Below the pieces are notes generated by a model. It was not told the origin of the DNA, did not search any database, and saw only the letters and a list, made by a program, of their open reading frames with translations. A stretch of DNA of 64,000 bases from Mytilus galloprovincialis. Lineage: Eukaryota > Mollusca > Bivalvia > Mytilida > Mytilidae. Of this stretch, positions 49,190 through 62,007 are shown in pieces. The position numbers and the translations under genes are program-made. How positions within the stretch are numbered: position 1 is the first letter of the stretch; every line of letters begins with the position of its first letter. Location: contig NC_134839.1 of assembly GCF_965363235.1 (NCBI RefSeq), forward strand, positions 76,843,410 through 76,907,409, in the 5' to 3' direction.

Positions 49190-50710
49190 TTGAGCCGTGG
49201 CGATGACATATCCTTACATGTTTGTCAGAATCCTTATGCTCTTCATTTAATTGTAAAAATTAAATACTATACAACGATACTCTGATATATTTTCTCCTTC
49301 TATAAATTTAATACAAGGCGTGTTTACATTTGACTGATATTGGTAATTTCTTTTTTTAATCCCTACTCAAAGCGTTATAGAGACCCTTTCTTGTTTACAC
49401 ATCGCATAATTTCCCAAATTACTTAATATTCATTGGATTTCGGTTGATTGTTAGTTTTAACAGCGGTGTAACAGAACAACATCATGACTAGGTAAGGCGT
49501 CATTTCACCAGGGTAGCTTATCGTTATAAATTGGAGACAAAAACGTTATGGAATTATCTTCATTTATTTTGTGTTTATTGAAACGACTCATTATCAATTT
49601 TTGTTTTGTTATTTGTGATGTGTACTTGTTCTTATGAATACAATATAAAAAAGATGTAACTTTACTTGATAAACTTAGGTACTACGTAATTCCACTCTAA
49701 ACAACAAATGAGATTCATTCGATCCTTGTTGACGTTGAATGTCTCATAATGACATGGATATTACAACAAAAAATAATACACTGTTTGTTTGTTGTGACAT
49801 CCAACATCCAATGAATTTAGTATAAAGACGTCATAAACAGTAAGGGGAAAACATGACCTTGTGCAATGCAAAGATACAGGAGTCGACAGATTGTAGATCC
49901 AAGAAAAAGAAATGTATATAAATAACAATATGAAAAAATCAAATGACAATGTTGAATTGATAACCTTTTAGAATAAATTTATTGAAAGGAACGATGAGTT
50001 TACCAGGGTCATTTCTAAATTTCAAGGCTCGGTAAACAACATCGCTGTAAGAAATGAGGACCTTCAGTACCATTTGAAATAGGTCCTCTACAAGTACAAC
50101 CGAACATCAAAACCAAATCTCCATATCTATGGAAGAATTTAGTTAATCTAAGATAAAAATAAACAACAAAAAAAATACTGTATCAAACAATATTTGCAGT
50201 TTCGGAAAGCGCCCTTTTGATTTTGTAATGCCATATATCTATATAAACCAGTTTATTTTTAATTATGACAAACAGGAAGGCTGTAACTGTAACTAGGCGG
50301 CATCTTTTTCACTCCATCTCTTTTTTTATATATTCATATGGTAAAATCAAATTTAAATACCATTGATGTAGACAAAACAAATTTCTTTTTCAGTTCATCA
50401 TCATAAAAGTTGTTGCAATCCAAATCTGAATGAGTAAACGATCTATCCGGAGGAAAATAGAGGGCGATATATATCACCTAGTAATGATATAATTGGAATA
50501 AAATGTAGGAATTGTTTAATTTCATGTTATTTTTCTTATATTTATCTACCGCTTGTCCTATATATCCTAACGTTGCTGCATATTTATCCACTCCACACAT
50601 ATTAATGTTTTGTCTTAAGCATTCCTAACTAACGTTAACCCGTAAAAAGTGCATCGGACGGAATACATGTGAATCGCTTATATCTATTTATTAAATGTAA
50701 AATTCATTAT
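49190..50710. other. Spacer between duplication copies
   Basis: No gene or clear repeat; separates copy A from copy B. Confidence 0.4.
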
Positions 50711-51249
50711 TAATGTTAAGACGACGAAGTCCACTTTGTGCCAGTGGTTATCCTTACGTGAAACATTTAATGTCATTGTAAAGGTGATTTAGTTCTTACA
50801 ATCAAACTAGATAGCCTTACATATAACATCTAATGAAAATGTAAAGATGATATAGTCCATCCATAGCCTTTAGCCAACCTTACATGTGACAACCAATATA
50901 AATGTTTAAATAATTTGGTTGTAACTACAGCCCAATCAACAATTCTTTAAATAAAAATATGCATTTCTAAATCAGAAATTCATTTTTAGATGTTATATGT
51001 GCGATTCCTCGACTATTTTTGTTAACTTTGAAAATATTTCACTGTAAAAGACAGGCGGTAGATACTAAAGGGATATTCAATCTCATAGATATATAATGAA
51101 CTAACATTAACAAACATACGTTTTTAAACTCAACAGCAATATGAACCGAATACTCACAGTGGTGATCCCTGGTACTCTTGGAGTGTTAGCAGATCTTGTT
51201 TTACTGGTAATGATTAGAAGGTTGAAAGTCTTTATGATAAATGTATTAT

Positions 51250-51460
51250 ATAAATAAGGGCAAAAGTAGTATACCGCTGTTTGAAATTCATCAATCGATT
51301 GAGAAAAAACCAAACACGGGTTAAAAACTCAAACTGAGGGAAACACATCAAATATAAGAGGAGAACTATGACACAATAGAAACATAACACTTAAACGTGA
51401 CACACACAGAAACCAACTATAATATAACAATGGCCATTTTCCTGACTTGGTACAGGTGTA
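51250..51460 (+). repeat. Family G repeat
   Basis: gggcaaaagtagtataccgc through to ctgacttggtacaggtg; complement of 2480-2960. It interrupts copy B relative to copy A. Confidence 0.65.
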
Positions 51461-52930
51461 ATACTGTAAGGGACCTCCTTATATAATAAATTTATATGTC
51501 ACGTGACATGTATTAGCCAACCATAACAATCAAAACAAAAATGGTGGGACAAGTTGAGCCCGGCAATTGCCTGAACTTTCATGAATTTGGAGTTACTTAA
51601 GAGTTAACAGCTTGCCCGGGTGTGGCGCTTTATTAGCTATGACTTTAAGGAAAGCGGGACTATAGGTTAGAACGTCGTACATTACGTAAATTTTAATCGG
51701 GCAAGCAAAACATGGTTTGGGGTAAAGCGCTTTGATACAAAAATGGCGTAATTACATTGTAAACAGGCTTAGTGCAAAAATAACCCAAGGGCGACACATT
51801 CATATCATTTAGATACATAATTATAATAGGAAATTGTTAATTGAATTTCATGTTTCCACGTTTACTGATCTTGCAAAAATACTAAAATCTCAAAGAAATA
51901 CATAGCAGACGAATTCCCAGGCGTCTAGACGGTCATGTGACTTTGTTAACATGGCGATCGATTTCGATCAGCTGAGAATCAATAAAATTCTATTTTACTT
52001 CTTATCTAAAACATGTAAAGATAATCATTACAAAAATAAAGCAGCAGTTAAACGTGGAAATGGTACGGCTTTTACTTTTATACGATTTTAAGCCCTGTGA
52101 AATTTATGAAAAGAAACAACAAACATGACTATTTTTGAACTTCTGAACAAGTTAACAAATTATGAAATATTTCCATTGAAACTATTTCCTGGCTTGCAAC
52201 AAGAAAAATCATTAAATATCTTAACATAACAAAGGGCCTTAGCCAAACATTATCAACAAGAACTTGTAAATCGGCAAAACATGAAAAATAAATGGAAATG
52301 TTGATTTCCAAAAATTAAAAAATGTCAGGGGGGGGGGGGGGTACACCCTGCACATTACAATACCGTACTACCAAATCAAAGTACGTCATAACCGGTTATA
52401 TACGAAAATAGGTCGAAAAAAATTATTCCCTAACAGTTGTAGGTAATTAATCCTACATTTTATTGCAGTAAAACATTTATATGTCATAAACATATGTCTT
52501 GGATATTTCAAGGCACCATTATTTTTTCATTTGGGATTTCTATTGAAAACTTGAGGTTACATGGCTACTTAACCTTGTACACAGATTAAATAAGGGGAGA
52601 AATTTGATTGCTTAACTTCCAGTGATGGTTATTTTCTTATATGCAATAAAATGTTATGTGCATTTTTTTCTATAGTACTGGACAAGATAAAAACTTACTC
52701 ATGCTAAATATTTCAACAAAAACTAATAGGGGAAAATCAACGGTGGTATTACACCTACAGGACATCTTAAGAAAACAAACTGGTTGGTTGAACCTGGTTT
52801 TGTGGCAACCCAACCTCCCGCTTTTATGGCAATGTTAAATATAACATTAAAATTACAACATTATATGACAGGACTACACTACAAATAAACATGTAGGACA
52901 GAGAAACACACGAATAAAAGCTAACGAAAG
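51460..52930. other. Insert-rich part of copy B, no gene
   Basis: Not matched in copy A. It includes a gtcacgtgac palindrome (51499-51508), a G12-type run at 52329-52340, and a partial family G/F copy at 52750-52860. Confidence 0.35.
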
Positions 52931-54326
52931 GTACCAGGTTTAAAATTGATTAAGCCAGACTCGTGCCTCGTCCACACAATACCAACCAGTGACGCTCTGG
53001 TGGAAAAGTCAAAACAAGTACAAAGTTGAAGAGCATTGAGGACACGAAATGATCCAAAAAGTTGTGCCTAATACGGCTAAGGATTTCTGCCTGGGATAAG
53101 AACATCCTTATTATTTAGAATAATGCATACTTTTGTAAACTTAATCATACCACTGATCCATGAAACCTATCATGGTCATATTAATCCTGCTAGTTTGAAA
53201 TGTGCACTTTTAATCTTCCCATGCATCAATTGTAGCTGTCTCATTTCTTAGCTGTAAAAAAAGAACAAAACCGCTCTGAAACGTGTATGTCATTAATCTA
53301 TGAAATGAGGATAAGTTCAGGTGATCCTTGTCTGAAAGCCTTACATGCAAACCATTCATATGCCAATTTAGTTGTCACACTAGATGAGAAATATCATTAC
53401 ATAATTTTAACAGCCAGACGTGCATTTTGTCTACACAAAACTCATCGACGCTAAAAAAACAAAGGTAAAATAAAGTACGAATTTGAAGAGCATTACATAC
53501 CTACAATTGCAAAAGTTTTTGCCAAATAAAGCTTATGTAATTGATAATTCCCGGAGAAAGCAATAATTAGTAGTTCAAAAAATATTCATGGTTTGCTATC
53601 CTGTGAAATTTAAATCACTTATCTAATCTTAAATTAACAAAAAACTAACGTGCATCTGATAAATGCAATTGCGGAATAGAGGCAAAAGATTCCACGGAAA
53701 ATAAGATAAAAGAAAATCATTAGTGAAAAAAATGAATATGAATTTTTATTACTGTGATCACGAAAATGTCACATTGTTCGTATATAACAAACGGCAATAA
53801 TTTCTGAATTTTGCAGTAGTTGATGTCGCCGCCAGATTAACGTTCCTATCTGTCGAAGTCTGCTTCTGTAACATATGTCGTAGGCTCGACAAATAAAGTA
53901 GGTTGAAAAACTTACATATTAATTTCGGGATTATTTGCAAATCTACGCATACGTTTAGATTTTATAAAAGATGTGTTTTGTAGATACAGAATGGTATTCT
54001 GTAAATTAAAGATTTTGACAGGCAGTTCCCGTGTTCATTGAATTATAATAATGTGAAGTTTTTAATGAATCTTATTCAATAATTCATCGATAAAATAAAA
54101 ATTGTGTAATTTAACATCTTTGACATTTTAGTACAAACTTTAATTCTTTTTCCATTTTCATAAAGATTGAATAAGATCAACCACCTGTGTCTTTGTGAAT
54201 TTATAAATACGTACACTCACAAATGAACTCTGACGAAACCAAACTATAAAAATTGAAATAAAGTTTACTTGCAAATACTTGTTACTCTCACCACTGCAAA
54301 ATAATGTAGATATTTAAAAGGGGAAA

Positions 54327-56122
54327 ATGCAAAACAGTGCATTCCTCTTATTTCTGTGTATCACAGGATTCAAGATTTCGCATGAGTATGCTTTGGATAA
54401 GTTTCTTTTTGGAACGGCGCAAGTAATTTTCATTTGGAATTTGTTCACTTATTTTTAAACTGCTATGTAAACTATGGTAACTTTCTGAATGTTTCTACCA
54501 TATGTATTATAATCAGAATAGTTATTTTACATACACGGACGATGTCCATTATGTGTTGTATGCTAAATTACCCTCAGTTTTAAAATTCCATTACAGATCA
54601 GTTGCACAATTCATATTTTTAGAATCAACTGCTTGACAACCATTTTAAGTTGAAAATAAAAGGAAATTTCTTATTCATAAAGGTTAAAAAATTATTTAAA
54701 CAATATTTGAATATCAAAGTTATAATTAAACGATTTTAACTCCACGACTTTTGATCTTGTTTGTACCCGAGGAAGTTTAGCCTAACACAACTGTCATAAT
54801 CGATGCCATATTAGTTTTGTTTAGAATTATGTGTTGTGTTTACACTAATGTTTTCTAGTGTATAAGATTTTGCGGAAAACTATTTAGGAATGTACATTCA
54901 ATTGGTTATATGTGTAACTTAAATAACTCGAATGTTTCGAATAAGTGATTTTTTCTGAAAGATAGAAAGACCAAACAAAGTGCAGTAGATGAGTCAATAG
55001 TTCAATTGATAAGGTCCTCGCTTTTGTCAGATGATAAACGGGATAGTTTACGTGTCCAGAAGAAATGGAAGATTAAGGTTGGGATTGTATTACTTTGATA
55101 CAATTAAATGTAAAATAATTCATAAGCACATTGATATATGTATATTTAAATCTTCGTCAATAGATAATATGACAGGTCTGCCTTTATCAGGGGTCAATCT
55201 GTCATTTTTATGTTACACTTTTTTAATTGATCTAGTAAGCATGACTCCTACACTTTTGTGTTAGCACAGCTATTTGTTTCACATTACTGGAATCTAATGC
55301 AGGTAGAGAAAAGAAATGTTTTTCAAGGACAAGAATGCCATGTATTGTACATCTTTGACCTTTAATTACAGCAGCATCTACGATCGACTATTTAACGTTT
55401 GAGAGTTCATACTATGTGAATGTCAATGCGGGGATTTAACTATTTTCAAGACGGAACAATCTGTATTTCCATTTGATGTTCCATTATATACTATAAATCA
55501 AGCATTTTTGTATCTGTCATGCTAAAATGTTTTGTCTTATAATTTTATATTTAAATTCAAAAACTATTTCATTCATTACTTTAAACATAAGTATGTCACA
55601 AATTTCATTATATCAGGAAACCTCGTCGGTCTGGCACATCAAATTATGAAGTCATCGGCACGTCGAGCTGTTCTACTTTGCTTTGATTTCATACCACTTT
55701 AATTTATCATTTACTATGAATAAAAATCATATAGTTTAATGATGTGGTAGAGACGTCGAGTAAGGTTATACCTTTATCTCCACTTTTTATATTTATTCTA
55801 TTCTGACTTTCCCCTTTATTGCGTAAAATGATTGATATTATATCTCTCAGCATTTTCTCAGTTAAATCATAACACTTTCTGATGGGTTTAAACACTTAGA
55901 AGAAGAATGAGGAATAACATATCAATGTCAAAAGAAAAACATCCGATAAAATCAATGTGTAAAATTGAAGATCAATCTCACGAAATAACAATTTAATTCA
56001 GGGTGAACTCTAGTGCTTAAAAACACTAGCTCTCATTGGCCTCTATGACGAATGAACAAATCACAATCCGAAGTATATATTTTTCAGTTGACGACGACGA
56101 CCTATACTATAACGAAACTTGA
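54327..56122 (+). pseudogene. Gene X, broken copy B
   Basis: The first exon (54327-54396, MQNSAFLLFLC) lacks the GT donor that copy A has. The second-exon remnant (about 54962-55075) keeps the pro-region up to the KR site in part and then lacks the cysteine region, with copy-A sequence from 38410 to 39260 missing. A last-exon relic (56088-56122) survives with a good acceptor. The TATA-like ctataaaaatt remains at 54245. Clearly non-functional as gene X. Confidence 0.7.
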
Positions 56123-58072
56123 TTTGGTTTCATTTCGCGTATGGACAAGGCAGGTCATGATGGCTTTATATTGTGCAACGACAAAGAGTGGCAAAAGGTC
56201 GATATTTGTGTTTACTGTCACTGATTGTTGTGTTTTGTGTTATACGTATAATTTTTCTCAACTATAGAATGTTTTATGATAAAATATCAACGTTAACACA
56301 ATGTATAATCTTTCTTCAAATTGTCATAGTGTTTCATAATTTACATGTGTCATCTGTGTTCAAAGGGGCATAATCTATCGTAGACTCCAAAGAAGTTTTC
56401 ATTCTAAAAGATATGTGTTTTACATTTACTGTATGCAGACCAGAAACGAGGTTTGTTATTAAATTTTTTTTCAGTTGAAGTTGTAAAAATGTACGTTACT
56501 ATTTTGTTTATATCATTTATTGTTTTAGTCTTACGGCAAAGAAAGACAAATGGTTCTATCCGCAAATACAAAAACAAAAACCAATTCAGAGATTATTTGA
56601 TTTGTTTTTCAAGTTAAGGTGCCCTTTTTGTAGAACGATTAAATGTAAGTATTATGTGTAGCACAACAAATTCTAATTCAATATCTGATGTTGCAATAAT
56701 GTGATTTATTAGAATGAGATTTAAGATTTTAACACAATACGATAAGAATTTTCTCCGACTGGCATACAATTGAGAGGTATCGCTAGATATATAGTAGAAT
56801 TAACTTTTCATTTGTTGTATGACAGCTGTTAGTAGTTCCTTATTGTAAGCACCAATAGGTGAGCAACCTGAACAAACATAAAAGATAACTGTGACAATAC
56901 CGAGACAAAGTTTAATTAACCATTTTCTACATAAGGAAATGTTAGTACCAACTCAAAAATGTGAAAGTAGTTTTCCATTCGTTGAAGTGTTTGAGTTTCT
57001 ATTTATGCCATTTGTTAAGCGACTTACCGTTGTGAGTTTTCGTTTGAGTTTTTTGTTTGTTATTTGACTTTAAAGTATATGGCGATTGAGATATATTTTG
57101 TAAATCATTATTGTAGAATTCAACTTTTATTTACTGTGATTATTTTTATTGAGTTGTTTTCCATTATATCTGTTTGTTAATATAGGAATTTAACGTTCCT
57201 GACATTATACTGTTTCTCAAAACACTATGCAGATTATATTAAAAAAAAACAAAGAAGAAAAACTCTGTGTATGCTTGACTTTATTAGAAAAAACTAACCA
57301 TGAAATTGTTTTTAATTACTACACCAGTTTACATACCTGGATTAATATATGCATGTGACATTACAAATTGTTACAAGCAATCAATTTACATGTTAGTTGT
57401 GTTGTATATCTGTCATGTATGTTTACATAATTTTTGCTGCTTGAACCCAATTATTTTAACAGTAATCTTTTGAGTCTATTGTGTATTCTCATCCAATTTG
57501 GCTAATAAAACGGAACTATTAACAACTGTAATATAATTAAAAGGTTTAACTATAACTTTAAAACTAGGTTTAACCCATCATTATTTCGAACAATGTCTGT
57601 ACCAAGACAGGAGTATGAGGTTGGTTTCCTTTTCTTTCTTTTGTTGATAAAGTCTAACGTTTGATTTTGTCAGTTTTCATGTACACCCTCCGTTTGAATT
57701 TACCTTGTTCTGTATTTTTATATTAATTAATTGATTTATAAAAACGATGCATTTCCAAACAGCTGGAGAGAATATATTTAGTCCTTGTTCTTGTACAAAA
57801 CATTATGTAAACTATGTTTTATTATACAAAATATATCCATACTTTTCAAAACATTTCAAATTATTTTTCAATACATATAGATTATTATTATAAATTTAAT
57901 CGTTGTTTTTTTTTTAATTTGAAATCCCAAGTTCCTCTACAGCTGGATCGAACACATGCTTTACTCTGTTTTTCACCATGTTATGTACTTTACAAATCTA
58001 TTCAATAGAACACGTGTTATTGATGAAGTTGATTTAGTACAAAAAGCAATACCATTACGTAAGTTGGCTAGG

Positions 58073-58472
58073 ATGGAATGTGTTAAAATTCAATTATCTA
58101 TATTTCTTATACTTCTGTTTCTAGCACAAAGTAAGTACTTGCAAGCGTTATATGTTAAATTCATAAATGTATTTTTGTTTGTTTATAAAAAAATCCTTTT
58201 TATTGATAACATTTTCAATATTCTATAAATAATAAAAAAAAACACACAATTTAAGCTGCAATTTTTACTTACTAGAATATGACAAAAAAACTAGAATAAT
58301 TAATGACAGTGACTCAAGCGAACGCTTTGTGAAAAGGGGAAGAACATTTGCATCTGACAAATACTGTGACTATTCCTCACATATTATAGTTTGTCAATAC
58401 ACCACTCACAAACATAATTGTCATAACTGCCAAGTGTTCGCAAAAACTATCATATTGCAAGTGTCCACTTAA
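58073..58472 (+). CDS. Gene Y: secreted four-Cys prepropeptide, two exons
   Basis: Exon 1 (58073-58130) encodes MECVKIQLSIFLILLFLAQ, a strong signal peptide, and ends at GTAAGT in phase 1. Exon 2 (58276-58472) follows tttttacttactag and is open for 65 codons to TAA, giving 84 residues. A short acidic pro-region (KYDKKTRIINDSDSSERF) ends in VKR, a dibasic site. The predicted mature peptide starts GRTFASDKYC and is His- and Thr-rich, with cysteines C-x8-C-x8-C-x2-C (CHNC last). The intron is 145 bp. The same architecture as gene X (signal exon, phase-1 intron, pro-region, KR, Cys-containing mature part) but no sequence likeness. No family recognised. No AATAAA was seen close downstream. Confidence 0.65.
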
Positions 58473-58676
58473 AACCTTACCAAAAATTTGCCCAAATGCT
58501 TTTTACAAAATGTTTGCCAGCATCTTTCCTACAAATTGTTGTTGTACAATTTACACTTCACTTAAAGTAACTTTAACCTCAACCGTAGTAGATAGTATAA
58601 CGTCATTTTGCGGCAATTTCTTTACGACCAACATATTTCTACATTGAATTATATAGTCGTTTGCATTGGATACTTA

Positions 58677-59308
58677 CACTACAAACCAGAAAAAGTCTGA
58701 AATGGCCTATATCTATACTGATTTTTACTTGATCAGTCTGAATTGGTCTGAAATTTACTTGATAATACTCGACTGTAGTCTGAACCATACTTAACAGTCT
58801 GAATTTGTACTTGACTAGTACTTAACCATTTTATACGAGTCTGAACCATGCTCGACCTAGTCTGAACCATACTCGACCTAGTCTGAACCATACTCGGCCT
58901 AGTCTGAACCGTAGTCGACCTAGTCTGAACCATACTCGACCAAGTCTTAACCAACTTATCAATTGAGGATTTTTTTTTAATAAAAATGAAATTTGAACAA
59001 CAACTTGAAATTAAAAATGTATTCAATAGAGTATTGAAATAAAAATTTCACAATAATCAATCATAATATATAACTTCAACAAAATAGTAATCGACACTTA
59101 CATAATAATATATATCATCTTTAAAATATAAATAAAACAAGCTGATCAAATAAACCTAAAACAAATTGTGATCAATATTTTCAATATTATTTAAAGTTTT
59201 ATGAATATTTTATTGTAACTGGACTATTTTCACCATTAACTTAAGCCTAGTTTAGAGTTATGGTGTCAGTTGAGTTTAGTAAATAATGCAGTGAATATTT
59301 TTTTATTG

Positions 59309-59340
<32 letters not shown>

Positions 59341-60282
59341 GTATATAAAACAACTTAATAAATTTTAAAAAATGAGACCTTAATTATTTTGTTTTATTAA
59401 ATCAAGAATCTAATATAATCATGAAAATAGAATTTCCATAGCAATCCTTGATAACCTTTTTAATAAAGGAAATGTGTAAAAATTTATTTCAATTAGTTAA
59501 AGTAATTTTTGTCAAATTAAAGACATGGCATGCATAAAGCACTTTAATATGGTCTGATTACCTCAGTACATATGTGTTTTACAGGTAAAAAGAAAACCCT
59601 ATTTTCTGAAATTCGTGTATTAATTATCTAGAACATGTATATTTGAAAGGCCTTGCTACTAAGTTAAACAGGATGTTGCAATTTTGAATCAATGTTATTT
59701 AGAATTTAATACCTCTGACCAGGTGTGAACTTATTGATGAGTTTGCCCCAAGTAGAGGTAATACTTTATATTTCACCACTAATCAGAAATCCAATTTTAT
59801 TTATGTCTTACAGATTATCCTTTTTTAATATAAATTATATACATTTTTTTTTATCTTTAATATAGTAATAGATATATTTCTATTATAAGGTTAAACAATT
59901 TATAAATTTTTTTGGCTGTTGTTATATATGTCAATTAAAAAGAAATTTATTTTAACAGTTAAAAAAGTAGAGGTTATTTGATCTTAGTATGGTTCAGATT
60001 GGTCGAGTATTCAGACCTTTGGTTAAGTATGGTTTAGACTGGAAAAATAGGTCGAGTACAGGTCGAGAATAGGTTAAGACTGTTTCAGACTGGTCGAGTA
60101 ATAGTTCAGACTGTTTTCAACGGCAAAGATAAGGGACAAGCACGATTCAGTACAGTTGAGTATTGTTCAGACTGAGGTCGAGTAATGTCAAGTAAAAGTC
60201 AGACCAATTCAGACTGGTCGAGTAAAAATCAATACAGTCGAGTACAGATATAGGTCATTTTAGACTTTAATGGTTTGTAGTG
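58677..60282. mobile_element. CACTA-like non-autonomous DNA transposon
   Basis: Starts CACTACAAACC and ends GGTTTGTAGTG, flanked by TTA on both sides (58674-58676, 60283-60285). Inverted ends of about 80 bp agree with scattered mismatches. Inside each end lie clustered gtctgaa / gtcgag motifs, including five to six 21-bp copies of agtctgaaccatactcgacc at 58815-58945. A TA tract lies at 59310. CACT(A) ends, 3-bp target duplications and subterminal repeats are CACTA (CMC/EnSpm) traits. Copy A has the empty site near 46230. No transposase frame. Confidence 0.75.
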
Positions 60283-60582
60283 TTATGTTGTGTAATCCTC
60301 TTTTTATTTTGATATATTTTTCTGCCTTTTTTTTCCTAATCTTATTGTTTCTTCTTTTTTTCACTTCAACATGTATTTGACATGGCCTCCTCCGTTTCTA
60401 ATGTAGCTATAATGACCTTTGACCATCGATAGAATTCATCATGACGCATTTCCGGATGATGATGTGTAGGATTTCATAATTACCATTAGAATTTATCTCC
60501 CTTTATATATTATTTTCGATATGCCCCCCTCGTTGTTTTTGAAGATAGCGTTACTTCATTGAAATAATGGATATATGTCATC

Positions 60583-61506
60583 ATGAAGTATTACCAGATG
60601 ACCCTCTGTTGGGTTTTTATTATCTTCTTTTTAGAGATATTTGAATGTAACTTTAAAATTGTTACTGATAGGACTAATCTCAAAACGGCAACAATGAATA
60701 TTATGCACTATTTAAAAAGAACTAGAAGTCGTAAGGACATAAATAAAGGCAACAGTAGTATACCGATGATCAAAACTCATAAATCGATAGAAAAAAAACA
60801 AATCCGGGTTTCAAACCAAAACTGAGGGAAACGTATTAAATATAAGAGAATGTTAACAAAACATTAAAATTTAACAAACACAGAAACGAAATAAGAATTA
60901 GACAAAATCCGATGAGAATAACACATATAACATCATATATCCGATTCACCAACAGCCTTTCCGTAGCACACAATGTTAAATATCAAAGAGTACAAACAGT
61001 TTAATCTTACATTTCAAGCTTAAATACTCTTCAGAAAAATATACGAAATAGGTGCAAATACACAGCGTATAAGATGTTCCTCTCAAAAAGCTCTTATTTT
61101 ATACATTACCCACAAACTTTTCCAACCATCCGAAAATAATCAGTATCACTTTGAGTGCAATCAACCAAATTTCGTAGATGATGGTCTCATTTAATATCGA
61201 AATAAACGACATGAGGTCTCCATTATATATAACATACTTACGATCTCGAAAATTGTGGTGTATCAACTCATTTCATATGTCTTTATTTATAGTGTGACCT
61301 TCAAGCAATATCCTTTTTTGTTCATTCATTTCCTTATAGTTTCTCGTACTAAGAATAATAAAAAAGTAAAAACATGGAAAGCAAAGTTCCAAGCTTCTTC
61401 ACCACAGGAGGAAAGACGAGTTCAATTACCAGCATCTAACGGTCCCTCGAATTCTGGACCAACAGCGCCGGCCACGGGTAGTAGAACGAGTAGGTATTGC
61501 ATTTAG
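60583..61506 (+). CDS. Gene Z: putative secreted basic peptide, two exons
   Basis: Exon 1 (60583-60646) starts MKYYQMTLCWVFIIFFLE, a signal peptide, and ends in phase 1 at GTAACT, a weak donor. Exon 2 (61340-61506) follows catttccttatag and stays open in the matching phase: SRTKNNKKVKTWKAKFQ, then a Pro/Ser/Thr-rich tail ending TSRYCI. The 76-residue product has a Lys/Arg-rich centre and almost no cysteine. A family G repeat (60740-60905) lies in the intron. Support is the matching phase, the strong acceptor and the paired exons in copy A; the weak donor is the main doubt. Confidence 0.4.
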
Positions 61507-62007
61507 TCAAACGCATTCGTATCTCATGCAAACATCTAATTACTTTTCTATGAGGTCTGATTGCCAATGGGACAACTCCCTACAATCGACTAAATATCAC
61601 AGAACTGAACAACTACAGGTAACCGTACTGCCTTCAACTATGAGTAAAAACACTTACTGCATAGTAAGCTATAAAATTCCCCCAAATGTAAAAACCATTT
61701 CTTAAGTAGTAAATGTTTTTCTCGACCGATCAAGTATGTTGCTACTGATATATTTTCTCTGTAACTTGTGAGCTTCCCGTGGTTTTGTCATCTATCTGGA
61801 GGTTTTATACCCAGGGAAAACTTTAGGCTTTCAAACCAAATGACGAGGTTAAGATGTACGCTTAGAAATGGCATTGTTCCGTCACTGATAACCAATTGAA
61901 TTGCTAGAACCTATGCTGAAACTCGAAATTAACTGATAGAGCTGTGATACTGTAAATTGATTGAAACAATTTGTCTCGGTATGAAATTCGGCCGAATTCT
62001 CTTTTAA

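Larger units (their letters stand above)
34805..49190 (+). repeat. Segmental duplication, copy A
   Basis: Colinear with 50715-61705. Anchors include ggttgtaattacagcccaat (35008 vs 50927), gaaagtcttcatgataaatg (35319 vs 51227), the X exons, the Y exons, the Z exons and a family H repeat at the right end. I estimate 15-25% mismatch by eye. Copy A carries extra DNA near 37282-37648, 39630-42590, 43115-43595 and 46515-47073. Copy B has a shortened X exon 2 and its own inserts. Confidence 0.85.
50715..61705 (+). repeat. Segmental duplication, copy B
   Basis: Direct-orientation partner of copy A with the same order X, Y, Z. It lacks most of X exon 2 and the 3-kb stretch holding X exon 3, and carries a CACTA-like element. 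The right boundary falls in a family H repeat in both copies. Confidence 0.85.

Noticed and set aside
58733-59026. Repetitive minus-strand frame of SMVQTRS units
   Set aside because: Read from the 21-bp subterminal repeats of the CACTA-like element.
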